In this document: positions 1 through 7,835 of the stretch, piece by piece
How positions within the stretch are numbered: position 1 is the first letter of the stretch
How the letters are laid out: each line of letters opens with the position of its first letter
NCBI RefSeq assembly: GCF_021789315.1
Contig: NZ_CP084561.1
Coordinates: 3,348,001-3,412,000 of the forward strand
DNA from: Arthrobacter sp. FW305-BF8
GTDB lineage: Bacteria > Actinomycetota > Actinomycetes > Actinomycetales > Micrococcaceae
Length of the DNA: 64,000 nt
Direction of reading: 5' to 3'
The notes under the pieces: generated by a model
The model's database searches: none
Seen by the model: only the letters and a program-made list of their open reading frames with translations
What the model was told of the DNA's origin: nothing
Made by a program: the position numbers and the translations under genes

Positions 1-1
1 C

Positions 2-472
2 CGGCGCCTCCTCGAATACGACGAGGACACCGCCGGCGGCCTCATGACCCCCGTCCCGGTCATTCTGCCGCCTGAAGCCACGGTAGCGGAGGCGCTCGCC
101 CACGTCCGGCGCGAGGAACTCTCCCCTGCCCTCGCCTCGTCCATTTTCATCGCCCGTCCTCCGCTGGAGACCCCCACCGGCCGGTTCCTCGGCGTGGTGC
201 ACATTCAGCAGCTGCTGCGCTTCCCGCCGTTCGAGTCGCTGGGCAACCTCGTGGACAAGAACCTGGAGCCGCTCTCGGACCTGGCCCACATCAGCGAGGT
301 CGCGCGCACCCTCGCCACGTACAACCTGAACTCCCTTCCGGTGGTTAACCAGGCCGGCCGGCTGGTGGGCGCAGTGACAGTTGACGACGTCCTGGACCAT
401 CTGCTGCCCGACGACTGGCGGGCCAACGACGGCGAGGCCCCGGTCAGGAAGCTTGGTGGCCGCATTGGCTGA
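2..472 (+). CDS. MgtE N-domain/CBS-domain protein, 5' end outside window
   Basis: This is the C-terminal part of a reading frame already open at the window edge. The visible start reads YDEDTAGGLMT, the hallmark of the junction between the MgtE N-terminal superhelix and its CBS pair. Two CBS repeats follow (residues about 15-75 and 80-135 of the visible part), and the protein ends soon after the second one at DHLLPDDWR. Full MgtE magnesium channels continue into five membrane helices, which are absent here, so this is probably a soluble Mg2+- or nucleotide-sensing relative. It overlaps the next gene by 17 bases, which suggests co-translation with the DUF1003 membrane protein. Family assignment is firm; function is inferred. 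Confidence 0.85.
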   Translation, partial: RRLLEYDEDTAGGLMTPVPVILPPEATVAEALAHVRREELSPALASSIFIARPPLETPTGRFLGVVHIQQLLRFPPFESLGNLVDKNLEPLSDLAHISEVARTLATYNLNSLPVVNQAGRLVGAVTVDDVLDHLLPDDWRANDGEAPVRKLGGRIG

Positions 473-1172
473 AAACACGGCAAAGGCAGCGCGGCCCGGC
501 GGAAAGCCGGCCCAAGGAAGCCTGGACACGCCGCTGAGCGGCCGCCAGCGCATCCTCCCCAAGTTCTCGCCGAACCCTGACGCCTTTGGCCATGCGACAG
601 AGGGCTTCGCCCGCTTCATGGGCACGCCGCAGTTCCTGCTCTACATGACCGTGTTCTGTGTCTTCTGGCTGGCATGGAATACCTTCGCGCCCACAGCCTG
701 GCAGTTCGACAAGGTCGAACTCGGGTTCACGCTCCTGACGCTGATGCTGTCCCTGCAGGCCTCCTACGCGGCGCCGCTGCTGCTCCTCGCGCAGAACCGC
801 CAGGACGACCGCGACCGCGTTTCCCTCCAGCAGGACCGCCAGCGCGCGGAGCGCAACCTCTCGGACACCGAATACCTCACGCGGGAACTGGCCTCACTGC
901 GGATCGCGCTGCGCGAAGTGGCCACCCGCGACTACGTCCGGGCGGAACTTCGCAGTCTCCTGGAGGACCTGTTGGAGGCCCAGGAGGAGCTCCGCACGCA
1001 CGAACCCTCCGGGCCCGGAAGCCATGAATCGCCACGCGAACTGGTCCGGGAAAAGCTGAAGGAGAAGCGGGAAAAGCAACGCAATCCCCGCACCCAGCAG
1101 ATCCCCAAGGTCAAGTCTGAAAAAACGCGCCAGGGCCGGGCAGCCCACCGACCCACCTCTCCCGAAAGCTGA
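456..1172 (+). CDS. DUF1003 membrane protein
   Basis: A protein of about 238 residues with two hydrophobic segments (about residues 60-77 and 88-112), followed by a long charged helix rich in Arg, Glu and Gln and a basic C-terminal tail. This is the DUF1003 layout. GTG at 456 was chosen because AGGAAG lies just upstream and because anything earlier would run through the preceding gene in another frame; TTG at 453 is an alternative. DUF1003 proteins are inner-membrane proteins of unknown role, often found beside MgtE-like proteins, as here. The coiled C-terminus probably lies in the cytoplasm. Confidence 0.85.
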   Translation: MAALAENTAKAARPGGKPAQGSLDTPLSGRQRILPKFSPNPDAFGHATEGFARFMGTPQFLLYMTVFCVFWLAWNTFAPTAWQFDKVELGFTLLTLMLSLQASYAAPLLLLAQNRQDDRDRVSLQQDRQRAERNLSDTEYLTRELASLRIALREVATRDYVRAELRSLLEDLLEAQEELRTHEPSGPGSHESPRELVREKLKEKREKQRNPRTQQIPKVKSEKTRQGRAAHRPTSPES

Positions 1173-1182
1173 GCACCACGGC

Positions 1183-2310
1183 ATGAGCACCACCCTCCTC
1201 CAGGCAGTCAACGCTGCCCTGGCAACCGTCATTGATCCGGAACTCCGGCGCCCCATCACCGAGCTGGGCATGGTTGATTCGGTGGAAATCTCCGGCGACG
1301 GGACCGTCCGCCTGGCGGTGCTGCTCACCATTGCCGGCTGCCCCCTGCGCGACACCATCACCAGGGACTCCGAGGCGGCGCTGCTGGACGTGCCAGGCGT
1401 CACCGCCGTCGAGGTGGACCTGAAAGTCATGACCCAGCCGCAGCGAGACGCACTGAAGGAGCAGCTCCGCGGCCCCGGCGGCGAGCGGGGCATCCCGTTC
1501 AACCAGCCGGGGTCCCTCACCAAGGTCTTTGCGGTGGCCAGCGGCAAGGGCGGTGTGGGCAAGTCCTCGGTAACGGTGAACCTCGCCTGTTCGCTCGCGG
1601 CACAGGGGCTGCGCGTGGGCATCGTGGACGCCGACGTGTACGGCTTCTCGGTGCCGGCCCTGATGGGGATCACCCAGGCCCCCACCCGCGTGGACGACAT
1701 GATCCTCCCGCCGGTGGCCTACGGAGTAAAGGTCATTTCCATCGGCATGTTTGTCACCGGCAACCAGCCTGTGGCCTGGCGCGGACCCATGCTGCACCGG
1801 GCCCTCGAACAGTTCCTCACCGATGTCTATTTCGGCGATCTTGATGCGCTGTTCCTGGACCTTCCGCCGGGCACCGGTGACATCGCCATCTCAGTGGCGC
1901 AGCTGCTGCCCAAAGCCGAGATACTGGTGGTCACCACTCCGCAGGCCGCAGCGGCCGACGTCGCAGAGCGTGCCGGCGCCATCGCCACGCAGACCGGGCA
2001 GACGGTGGCCGGAGTCATCGAGAACATGTCGTTCCTGGAAATGCCCGACGGCGGCCGGATGGACCTGTTCGGCACCGGCGGCGGGGAGGTGCTCGCCGAG
2101 AGGCTCAGCGCGTCGACCGGCACGGACGTGCCGCTGCTGGGCCAGATTCCGCTGGACATTCTCCTGCGGGAAGGCGGCGACTCGGGCCAGCCCATCGTCC
2201 TGGGCGCCCCGGACACGCCGGCAGCAGTGGCGCTGTCCGGCATCGCCGGGAAGCTTGCGGCCAGGCCGCGGGGGCTGGCCGGCATGAAGCTGGACGTCCA
2301 GCCCCGCTGA
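1183..2310 (+). CDS. mrp: Mrp/NBP35-type ATPase, iron-sulfur cluster carrier
   Basis: 375 residues. Residues 1 to about 95 form a MIP18 (DUF59) domain, and the rest is a ParA/MinD-like ATPase with the deviant Walker A GKGGVGKSS at 121-129 and the DADVYGFSVPALMG segment after it. Mrp proteins bind and transfer Fe-S clusters to target proteins in the cytosol. The CxxC cluster ligands usually found after the NMS motif are missing here (it reads NMSFLEMPDGG), which from memory is common in actinobacterial Mrp. The gene follows DUF1003 by 10 bases and converges on tatB. Confidence 0.93.
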   Translation: MSTTLLQAVNAALATVIDPELRRPITELGMVDSVEISGDGTVRLAVLLTIAGCPLRDTITRDSEAALLDVPGVTAVEVDLKVMTQPQRDALKEQLRGPGGERGIPFNQPGSLTKVFAVASGKGGVGKSSVTVNLACSLAAQGLRVGIVDADVYGFSVPALMGITQAPTRVDDMILPPVAYGVKVISIGMFVTGNQPVAWRGPMLHRALEQFLTDVYFGDLDALFLDLPPGTGDIAISVAQLLPKAEILVVTTPQAAAADVAERAGAIATQTGQTVAGVIENMSFLEMPDGGRMDLFGTGGGEVLAERLSASTGTDVPLLGQIPLDILLREGGDSGQPIVLGAPDTPAAVALSGIAGKLAARPRGLAGMKLDVQPR

Positions 2311-2323
2311 TTATTTCAGTCCA

Positions 2324-2390
2324 CCGGTTGAACCTGCAGACTCCGCTGATTGAGCTTGCCGGAACCCGCCGGTTGAGCTTGTCGAAACCC
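2324..2390. repeat. Three degenerate tandem copies of a GGTTGAGCTTGTCGAAACC-type element
   Basis: Three units of about 22 bases lie head to tail at 2324-2344, 2346-2367 and 2369-2390. The third is the cleanest (CCGGTTGAGCTTGTCGAAAC). They fill the gap between the convergent mrp and tatB genes and stop just before the tatB stop codon. This core motif recurs between genes in many Micrococcales genomes, as I recall; within this window I see only this cluster. Confidence 0.6.
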
Positions 2391-2392
2391 GG

Positions 2393-2791
2393 CTACGTCG
2401 CCTCGGAATCGAAGGGGGCCCGCTCGCCCACGCCGAGGCTTTCGATAATGCGCGCTGGCCGCTCCTCCGTGTGGGAGGCGGCGGCTGATGCCGCAGCGGC
2501 TACCGCCGCCGGACCGCCAGCGCTGACCGGCTTGGTGTCATCCTCGAGGAGTGCTTCCTTGATAATGCGCCGCGGATCGTACTGGCGGGGGTCGTACTTC
2601 TTCCAGTCGACGTCATCGATGTCGATGCCGACTTCTTCCTTGATCTGCTCCCGCGCACCGGAGGCCATCCGGCGCACTTCGCGGACCAGGTTTGCCAGTT
2701 TCTGGGTGTATTCGGGCAACCGCTGGGGGCCGATCACCAGAACGCCGATGAGCAGCAGAAGGATAAACTCCGGGCCGTTGATTCCAAACAC
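2393..2791 (-). CDS. tatB: Twin-arginine translocase subunit TatB
   Basis: The GTG at 2791 gives a 132-residue protein starting VFGINGPEF, the typical TatA/B N-terminus, followed by a hydrophobic helix (ILLLLIGVLVIGPQRLPEY) and an amphipathic helix. The glutamate in GPEF, before the membrane helix, is conserved in TatB. A longer upstream extension is possible but lacks any family resemblance. TatB forms the twin-arginine receptor with TatC in the membrane. It lies 90 bases behind the anti-sigma gene in the sigE cluster, a placement known in other actinobacteria. The tail is low-complexity, rich in Ala. Confidence 0.9.
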   Translation of the reverse strand: MFGINGPEFILLLLIGVLVIGPQRLPEYTQKLANLVREVRRMASGAREQIKEEVGIDIDDVDWKKYDPRQYDPRRIIKEALLEDDTKPVSAGGPAAVAAAASAAASHTEERPARIIESLGVGERAPFDSEAT

Positions 2792-2881
2792 TTTAGGAAG
2801 ATTACCCTTTCCGGGGAGGCAGTGACGATTTCGACCCGGCCCGTGCCCCCTGGGGGCATGCCGCTGGGACACGGAAGCGTC

Positions 2882-3814
2882 TCAAAGCCCCAACTGGCGG
2901 GCTATTTTACGGAGGCCGCGTTCGACCCGGTCCACGACAGTTTCCTGCGCTGCGCTGCTGTCCCCCGCCGTATCGGTTCCGGCCGCCAAACCCGGACCGG
3001 CCATGCTTCCGGGCGCTGCGAGCACCGCCAAAGCGTCGTCGGCCGAGGTGGCGGGCAAGTCGGACACGTAGGTGAACGTGCTCCGTGGTGTCTGGTAAAT
3101 CGCGCTCCACGGTGACCCCGCCTTGACCCAGACCCGGCCGTCCGCCGTCGCTCCCGGCAGGTCAGCGGCAACGTAACCGTCGCTTCCCGCCGGGTGGCCC
3201 GTCAGCGGGTTGACCGGAGACAGCGCAGACGGCGACCCCTGGTGCTGTTCCAGAATCCTGGCCGTATGCTGCCCGTCGGTGAGGCGCAGCTCCACCGTGG
3301 GCCGGCCCGCCAGCACCGTCGTGCTGGCAGATACCAGGCGGAAACCCATGGCACGCAGTTCAGGGCAGGTCCAGCCGGAGGAACGCAGCGCGGCGAGGCG
3401 GCTGTCTGTTCCCGGGGAATGCCCGGACTGGCCATAGAGCGAGGCCGTGCCGGCGGCGTACTGCCCGGGTTCACCGGCAACGGTGTAGGCACCGGCAGCG
3501 ACGGCCCCTGCCGCCACCACGGCTACGCCGCCGGCCAGCCCCGCCAGCCTCATCCGGCTGGGCCGGGCTACGGGAGGCGGCGCCATGGCCAGTTGCTGGG
3601 TGCGGAGCAGGAGCCGCGCGGTCAGTTCGTCACTGGCGGCCGGGACTGCGGCAGCACGGAGCCGTTCAATGTACTGGCGCTGCCGGTGCAGCGCGCTGGC
3701 GCATTCGGCGCACGCACGGATGTGGTCCGGTGTCTGCGGGTGCCGTCCGCCGGCAAGCGGCGGGAACCCTGTGTTCTGTCTGAGCCCCTCCAGCAAGCGA
3801 TGTAGCCGACGCAT
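2882..3814 (-). CDS. Membrane-anchored zinc anti-sigma factor (RseA-type)
   Basis: 310 residues. The N-terminal region carries the H-x3-C-x2-C signature (His31, Cys35, Cys38) of zinc-binding anti-sigma domains. One membrane helix spans about residues 89-111, followed by an extracytoplasmic domain of about 195 residues. It starts 8 bases after the sigE stop, so the pair is co-transcribed. Anti-sigma factors of this type hold the ECF sigma factor inactive and release it on redox or envelope stress. The target is inferred from gene order. The outer domain resembles no family I can name. Confidence 0.88.
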   Translation of the reverse strand: MRRLHRLLEGLRQNTGFPPLAGGRHPQTPDHIRACAECASALHRQRQYIERLRAAAVPAASDELTARLLLRTQQLAMAPPPVARPSRMRLAGLAGGVAVVAAGAVAAGAYTVAGEPGQYAAGTASLYGQSGHSPGTDSRLAALRSSGWTCPELRAMGFRLVSASTTVLAGRPTVELRLTDGQHTARILEQHQGSPSALSPVNPLTGHPAGSDGYVAADLPGATADGRVWVKAGSPWSAIYQTPRSTFTYVSDLPATSADDALAVLAAPGSMAGPGLAAGTDTAGDSSAAQETVVDRVERGLRKIARQLGL

Positions 3815-3822
3815 GTCGCCGA

Positions 3823-4440
3823 TCAGAGAACGCCGGCGATGCGGGGCAGCTTCAGCCGCGGCTTGCGCGCCTGCTGCGGGCGCGGATCCCGGTGGGCAAG
3901 CTTTTCGCGGAGCATGGTCCGGCCGCGGTGAATGCGTGAACGCACAGTGCCCAGCTTCACGCCAAGGGCCTCGGCGACCTCGTCATACGACAGTCCCTCG
4001 AGGTCGCACAGGACGACGGCGGCACGGAAGTCCGGTGGGAGTTCCTCGAGGGCGGCCTGGACGTCGAGATCCAGGTTGTTGAGTTCGAAGCTTTGCTCGG
4101 GGCCGGGTTCACGGCCGGGCAGCCGTGACTCGGCATCCTCGGCCAGCGCGTCAAAGCGGATCCGGCTCTTGCGCCGCGCCTGGTCCAGGAAGAGGTTGGT
4201 GGTGATCCGGTGCAGCCAGCCGTCCAGGGTTCCCGGCTTGAAGTTCTCCAGCGAGCGGAAGACGCGGACGAACACCTCCTGGGTGAGGTCCTCGGCGTCG
4301 TACTTGTTACCGGTCAGCCGGTAGGCGAGCCTGTACACCTTGGCGGAGTGGTTGGTGACCACTTCTTCCCACGTGGGCATGGCCCACTCGGCAGCGTGCT
4401 CTTCAGTTGCAGGGACAGGTGCCGCAACGGATGCTGACAT
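3823..4440 (-). CDS. sigE: ECF RNA polymerase sigma factor, SigE-type
   Basis: 205 residues with sigma region 2 at about 33-100 (including YDAEDLTQEVFVRVFRS and GWLHRITTNLFLDQ) and region 4 at about 145-195 (LPPDFRAAVVLCDLEGLSYDEVAEAL, then the helix-turn-helix GTVRSRIHRGR). Length and motifs match SigE/SigH-like ECF factors that control envelope stress genes. The ATG at 4440 follows a GGGGAG ribosome site. The anti-sigma gene and tatB lie directly downstream. The name sigE is by analogy with the mycobacterial sigE-rseA-tatB order. Confidence 0.92.
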   Translation of the reverse strand: MSASVAAPVPATEEHAAEWAMPTWEEVVTNHSAKVYRLAYRLTGNKYDAEDLTQEVFVRVFRSLENFKPGTLDGWLHRITTNLFLDQARRKSRIRFDALAEDAESRLPGREPGPEQSFELNNLDLDVQAALEELPPDFRAAVVLCDLEGLSYDEVAEALGVKLGTVRSRIHRGRTMLREKLAHRDPRPQQARKPRLKLPRIAGVL

Positions 4441-4472
4441 CGTCCACTCCCCTCGTGGATGTAATAACGCCT

Positions 4473-4496
4473 GACGTGCTTTACATCATTGGTTCG
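4473..4496 (-). promoter_or_regulatory. Possible ECF-type self-promoter of sigE
   Basis: Read on the minus strand, CGAACC is followed after about 14-15 bases by CGTC, which resembles the GGAAC/CGTC pair used by ECF sigma factors. It lies about 33 bases before the sigE start. Self-activation is usual for such factors, but the -35 element deviates at its first base, so this is tentative. Confidence 0.3.
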
Positions 4497-4714
4497 GCGC
4501 CGATCACCACTTGGATGAGCGGATTATTATCATGTCAAAGTTGGCTGGGAATTTCCTGACTGCGGGGCTTCTCTCTGCTAAAGGCGCAACATTTCGCCCG
4601 CATTTTCGGCCGGCAATCCGTAAAACTTCGTCACCCTCCGCCGGGCAGCAGGACAGTATCCGCCATCACAGGCGTGCCCGCTGTCACTTGCCCCTAGGGC
4701 GCCGTCCAACCAAG

Positions 4715-4731
4715 TACGCTGTAATAACATG
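4715..4731 (+). promoter_or_regulatory. -10 element of a leaderless O-methyltransferase transcript
   Basis: TACGCT ends 8 nt before the ATG at 4729 and no ribosome site precedes that ATG. Transcription would start at or next to the start codon. Confidence 0.55.
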
Positions 4732-5391
4732 CCCCCTGCCGCCCAGAAAGCGAAATCCATGAGCGCCGATAAGTCCACGAGCTGGTCCTATGCAGAAGAT
4801 CTGCCTGCCGAGGATGAGGTCCTGCTGCGCGCCCGGGAGCGTTCGTTCGAGCTTGGCGTGACACCCATCGGCCGTGGCGTTGGCGCCGTCTTGACCGTAC
4901 TGGCGGCTGCATCCAAGGCGCAGACCGCCGTCGAGATCGGCACCGGCGCCGGCGTCTCTGGCGTCTGCCTGCTTCGCGGCCTCGGTCCGCAGGCCGTGCT
5001 CACCACCATCGACGTGGACGTCGAGCACCTGAAGGCCGCCCGGGAGGCGTTCCAGGAGTCAGGCAGCCCGGCCAACCGCACCCGCACCATTTCCGGCCGC
5101 GCCGGTGATGTCCTGCCGAGGCTCACCGACGCCGCCTATGACCTCGTCTTCATCGACGGCGACAAGCCCAACTTCCCACGTTACGTTGAGCAGGCCGTGC
5201 GCCTGCTCAAGACCGGCGGCCTGCTGATCGTCAATGACGCCCTGGACAAGGACCGGGTATCCAACCCGGCAGCCCGCGACGCAACCACCGTTGTGCTGCG
5301 CCAGGTGGGCAGGGCCGTGCGCGACGACGACCGGCTGGCCTCCGCCATGCTCCCCACCGGTGATGGGCTGCTGGTAGCCGTCAAGAAATAG
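4729..5391 (+). CDS. SAM-dependent O-methyltransferase (family 3)
   Basis: 220 residues with the SAM-binding motif VEIGTGAGVSG at about 68-78, the acidic strand TIDVDVEHLKAA, and the metal/catalytic segment DLVFIDGDKP. This matches the catechol O-methyltransferase-like family 3 enzymes of actinobacteria, which transfer methyl groups to hydroxyl groups of small molecules in the cytosol. The substrate cannot be read from the sequence. The ATG at 4729 fits a leaderless start; ATG 4759 with AGAAAG upstream is the alternative. It is divergent from sigE, and a homologous gene lies near sigE in mycobacteria. Confidence 0.9.
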   Translation: MPPAAQKAKSMSADKSTSWSYAEDLPAEDEVLLRARERSFELGVTPIGRGVGAVLTVLAAASKAQTAVEIGTGAGVSGVCLLRGLGPQAVLTTIDVDVEHLKAAREAFQESGSPANRTRTISGRAGDVLPRLTDAAYDLVFIDGDKPNFPRYVEQAVRLLKTGGLLIVNDALDKDRVSNPAARDATTVVLRQVGRAVRDDDRLASAMLPTGDGLLVAVKK

Positions 5392-5442
5392 GCCGGCGGG
5401 CAGGCGGCCGAACGGCTGCCCCAGGCAGGCCACGCAGACCAA

Positions 5443-5483
5443 AAAGCCAGGGCCCGCAGCTTTCAGCTGCGGGCCCTGGCTTT
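5443..5483. terminator. Bidirectional terminator between O-methyltransferase and DUF3117
   Basis: A perfect 19-bp stem with a 3-base loop is flanked by A-rich and T-rich ends, so it can stop transcription from both convergent genes. Confidence 0.9.
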
Positions 5484-5487
5484 ACTC

Positions 5488-5655
5488 TTATTCGGTGACG
5501 CCGACGAGGCAGTCCTTGAGATTGGCCGCCTCTGCGGCGTTAAGTTCAACCACGAGCCGGCCCCCGCCTTCGAGCGGCACACGCATGATCAGGCTGCGGC
5601 CCTCCTTGGTTACTTCCATAGGGCCGTCGCCGGTGCGTGGTTTCATAGCCGCCAT
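5488..5655 (-). CDS. DUF3117 small protein
   Basis: 55 residues starting MAAMKPRTGDGPMEVTKEG and ending in a small beta-rich domain with GGGRLVVELNAAEA. This is an actinobacterial DUF3117 protein, a family of 55-60 residues of unknown role that is very strongly conserved. The ATG at 5655 follows GGAGGGG at suitable spacing; an in-frame ATG six codons upstream has no such support. It is a single gene with its own terminator. Confidence 0.9.
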   Translation of the reverse strand: MAAMKPRTGDGPMEVTKEGRSLIMRVPLEGGGRLVVELNAAEAANLKDCLVGVTE

Positions 5656-5927
5656 GAGGAATATCCCCTCCATTAGTCCCAGGACCGAGCAGCCCGGCCG
5701 GGCTGAGTCCGCGTAGTCAAAACAATGCCGCTGTGGCGGTCCTTTCGGCAGCCGCCATGGCTGAACAATGCGTGCTGAACAATCCGAGTGCTTTTTGTCC
5801 TTGCCTATTACCTATTATCCTGTAATTACCCGCCTGTAGCTAATCGATGGACAATCGGTTCACCTGCGGATTACTGCGCCCTTCTGCGGGCTGATCTGGG
5901 CAAACCTGTTTGGCAACCTCCGGCCCG
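5656..5927. other. AT-richer intergenic region upstream of DUF3117
   Basis: No gene seen. It contains two direct copies of GCTGAACAAT (5760-5769 and 5774-5783, period 14) and an AT-rich block at about 5790-5850 that probably holds the DUF3117 promoter. Confidence 0.5.
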
Positions 5928-7295
5928 TCACGGCGGATAGTCCCCTCCGCCCGGCAGTTGGGCCCACGCCCAGAGCCACACCACCCACACGATCTGCAGC
6001 AGGACAAACATCGTGATCACCGCGCCACGGTAGGCCCGCGACCGGGAAACGAGTGCGGCCGCCAGCGCCAGCGGAAACAGCGGCAGCAGCATCCGGAAGG
6101 TGCTGGTCTGTGGATGCAGGAACACCACGAGGTACCCCATGTAGCACACACACCACAGCCGGAGTTCTGGTCCCAGCTGGCGCACCGGCGGCGAGGCCAT
6201 CAAGAGCCCGAACACCGCTACGAAGACGAACGGTGCCACGAGCCCCAGCACCGGCCCGAACAGCAGGACGCCGGTGTCGAACCAGGGCTTGAAGGGCACC
6301 AGGTCGTGTCCGCGCCAGACGGTCTCGGTCTTCGTGTACGCAGCGATGTCGCCGGTGGCAGCCCACGCGATGGCGGGCCAGGCGAGAGCACCTGCACCGG
6401 TGACGGCGGTCAGCCCGGCGAGGGACCACAGTTCGTTCCCGCCGTGGACACTGCGCCCCTTGGCGGCCAGCCCGTTCGTTCCAGGACCCCGGTTCCGAGC
6501 CTCGAGCCAGGCCTCACCGGCGCGGAACAGGAACAGGAGGCCGAGGGTCGCAGCGAACGGAACGCCCGTGGGCCGGGAAAGGCACATGGCCAGAACCACG
6601 GGAATGGCCCACAGGTAGTGCCGCCGGACCACCAGCAGCAGCGCAGCGGCCAGCAGCAGGAGGTTCAGGGATTCCGCGTAAGGCACCTGGAGCACCGGCG
6701 AGACAGGGAAGGTGGAGAAGAACGCGGCGCCCCACAGGGCGGGCCAGTGGGCTGCCTTGGTGCGGAACAGCAGGTAGACCACCAGCGAGGCCGCCAGCCC
6801 GGCGAGCATCGCGATCAGGATGAGGGCGGCGGCGGGGCTCATGCCCGTGGCAGCGGACAGCATCCGCCCCAGCGTTGGAAACAGCGGATAGAACGCCCAG
6901 GTGTTCTCCTGCACGTTGCCGGCCGCATCCACCGGCAGTTCGTTCGGGTACCCCCCGGTCATCACGGACTCGTACCACCGCGCGTCCCAGATGTTGATGA
7001 AGTTCCAGTAGTCGGGCTTGGCCGGGAACCAGGGGTTGAATCCCTGGTGCAGGGCGGCCGACATGAAGATGCAGGCACTGACCAGCCGCGCGGCGACGTA
7101 CACCGCGGCCACCTGGGCCCACCACGGCCAGCGGACCAGGCGGCCGCCGAGCCTTGCCGCGGCGGCCCGGAACGCCTTATCTAGCCGTGTCTCGGCCAGC
7201 CGTGTCCCGGCCAGCCGCTTCCCGCGATGCGGCGACGGGGGTTCGGCTGTTGCTGGCGGCACGGGGCCCGGAGGCGGCGGCATTGGGGAGCTCAC
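5928..7295 (-). CDS. PIG-V family mannosyltransferase, polytopic membrane protein
   Basis: 455 residues with a Pro-rich N-terminus, an odd short repeat (RLAGTRLAETRLDK), and about eight or nine hydrophobic segments. The first luminal loop carries NIWDARWYESV, matching the DxxWY-type motif of GT-C/PIG-V mannosyltransferases, and AFYPLFP follows, as in that family. Such enzymes use polyprenyl-phosphate mannose to add mannose to lipids or proteins outside the membrane. It overlaps the DivIVA-like gene by 4 bases, so the two are translationally coupled. The acceptor is unknown. Confidence 0.85.
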   Translation of the reverse strand: MSSPMPPPPGPVPPATAEPPSPHRGKRLAGTRLAETRLDKAFRAAAARLGGRLVRWPWWAQVAAVYVAARLVSACIFMSAALHQGFNPWFPAKPDYWNFINIWDARWYESVMTGGYPNELPVDAAGNVQENTWAFYPLFPTLGRMLSAATGMSPAAALILIAMLAGLAASLVVYLLFRTKAAHWPALWGAAFFSTFPVSPVLQVPYAESLNLLLLAAALLLVVRRHYLWAIPVVLAMCLSRPTGVPFAATLGLLFLFRAGEAWLEARNRGPGTNGLAAKGRSVHGGNELWSLAGLTAVTGAGALAWPAIAWAATGDIAAYTKTETVWRGHDLVPFKPWFDTGVLLFGPVLGLVAPFVFVAVFGLLMASPPVRQLGPELRLWCVCYMGYLVVFLHPQTSTFRMLLPLFPLALAAALVSRSRAYRGAVITMFVLLQIVWVVWLWAWAQLPGGGDYPP

Positions 7296-7744
7296 GTCCG
7301 GTCCTCGGCGGCCGACCGTTCGGCAGGGGCCAATTGATCGGCGGGGGGCAATTGTTCTGCGGGGGCCAATTGGGCGGCCGGCTGTTGGCGAGCGGCCAGT
7401 GGTCCAGCAGAGGCACGCAGCTGCTCCCGCAGGCTTTCTATCTCGGCGTTCCTGGCTGCCAGCTGGTCGCGCAGGTCGTCCAGCACCTGGTCCACCTGGT
7501 CCATCCGGTACCCCCGCAATCCCAGCGCAAACCGGACCTGGTCGACGTCGGCCGGTTTTGCGTCGTCGGGGAGCAGCACCGGCGGCAGGGACGCCACGGG
7601 TTCATCGAAGCCGTCCTTGAAGCCCTCTCGTTCGAGAGGCGCGCGGGCGCGCTTCCTCCGCAGCATGCCCGCCCCGAGGTTGGTCCCGATGAGGGCGGTG
7701 GCTCCAATCAGGACGATGGCGAGGAAAACGAGGAAGAAGCTCAC
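7292..7744 (-). CDS. Membrane-anchored DivIVA-domain protein
   Basis: 150 residues. An N-terminal membrane helix (about 1-28) is followed by a DivIVA-like core, VDQVRFALGLRGYRMDQVDQVL, then a coiled coil and a tail of imperfect repeats (AQLAPAEQLPPADQLAPAE). Classic DivIVA/Wag31 starts directly with its crossed N-terminal domain; here the domain is internal and tethered to the membrane. Small actinobacterial relatives of this type are known beside LOG-family genes. It may sense or organise membrane curvature at poles or septa (inference). It overlaps the mannosyltransferase start. Confidence 0.8.
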   Translation of the reverse strand: MSFFLVFLAIVLIGATALIGTNLGAGMLRRKRARAPLEREGFKDGFDEPVASLPPVLLPDDAKPADVDQVRFALGLRGYRMDQVDQVLDDLRDQLAARNAEIESLREQLRASAGPLAARQQPAAQLAPAEQLPPADQLAPAERSAAEDRT

Positions 7745-7835
7745 ACACCAATCGTGCCAGACGCAGCCCCGCCGGCTGCCTTACCCAGGCAGCTGCTGCC
7801 CGGGCCGCGTGTCCGAGCTGCTGCCCGGGCCGCTG

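Noticed and set aside
2328..2825. A plus-strand frame of 165 codons
   Set aside because: Antisense to tatB and running through the repeat cluster.
4441..4728. Possible small RNA or riboswitch between sigE and the O-methyltransferase
   Set aside because: I found no conserved riboswitch core or terminator hairpin in the gap; only weak promoter-like elements.
5910..7184. A 424-codon plus-strand frame rich in Gly, Gln and His
   Set aside because: Antisense to the PIG-V mannosyltransferase, whose membrane helices and motifs are clear.
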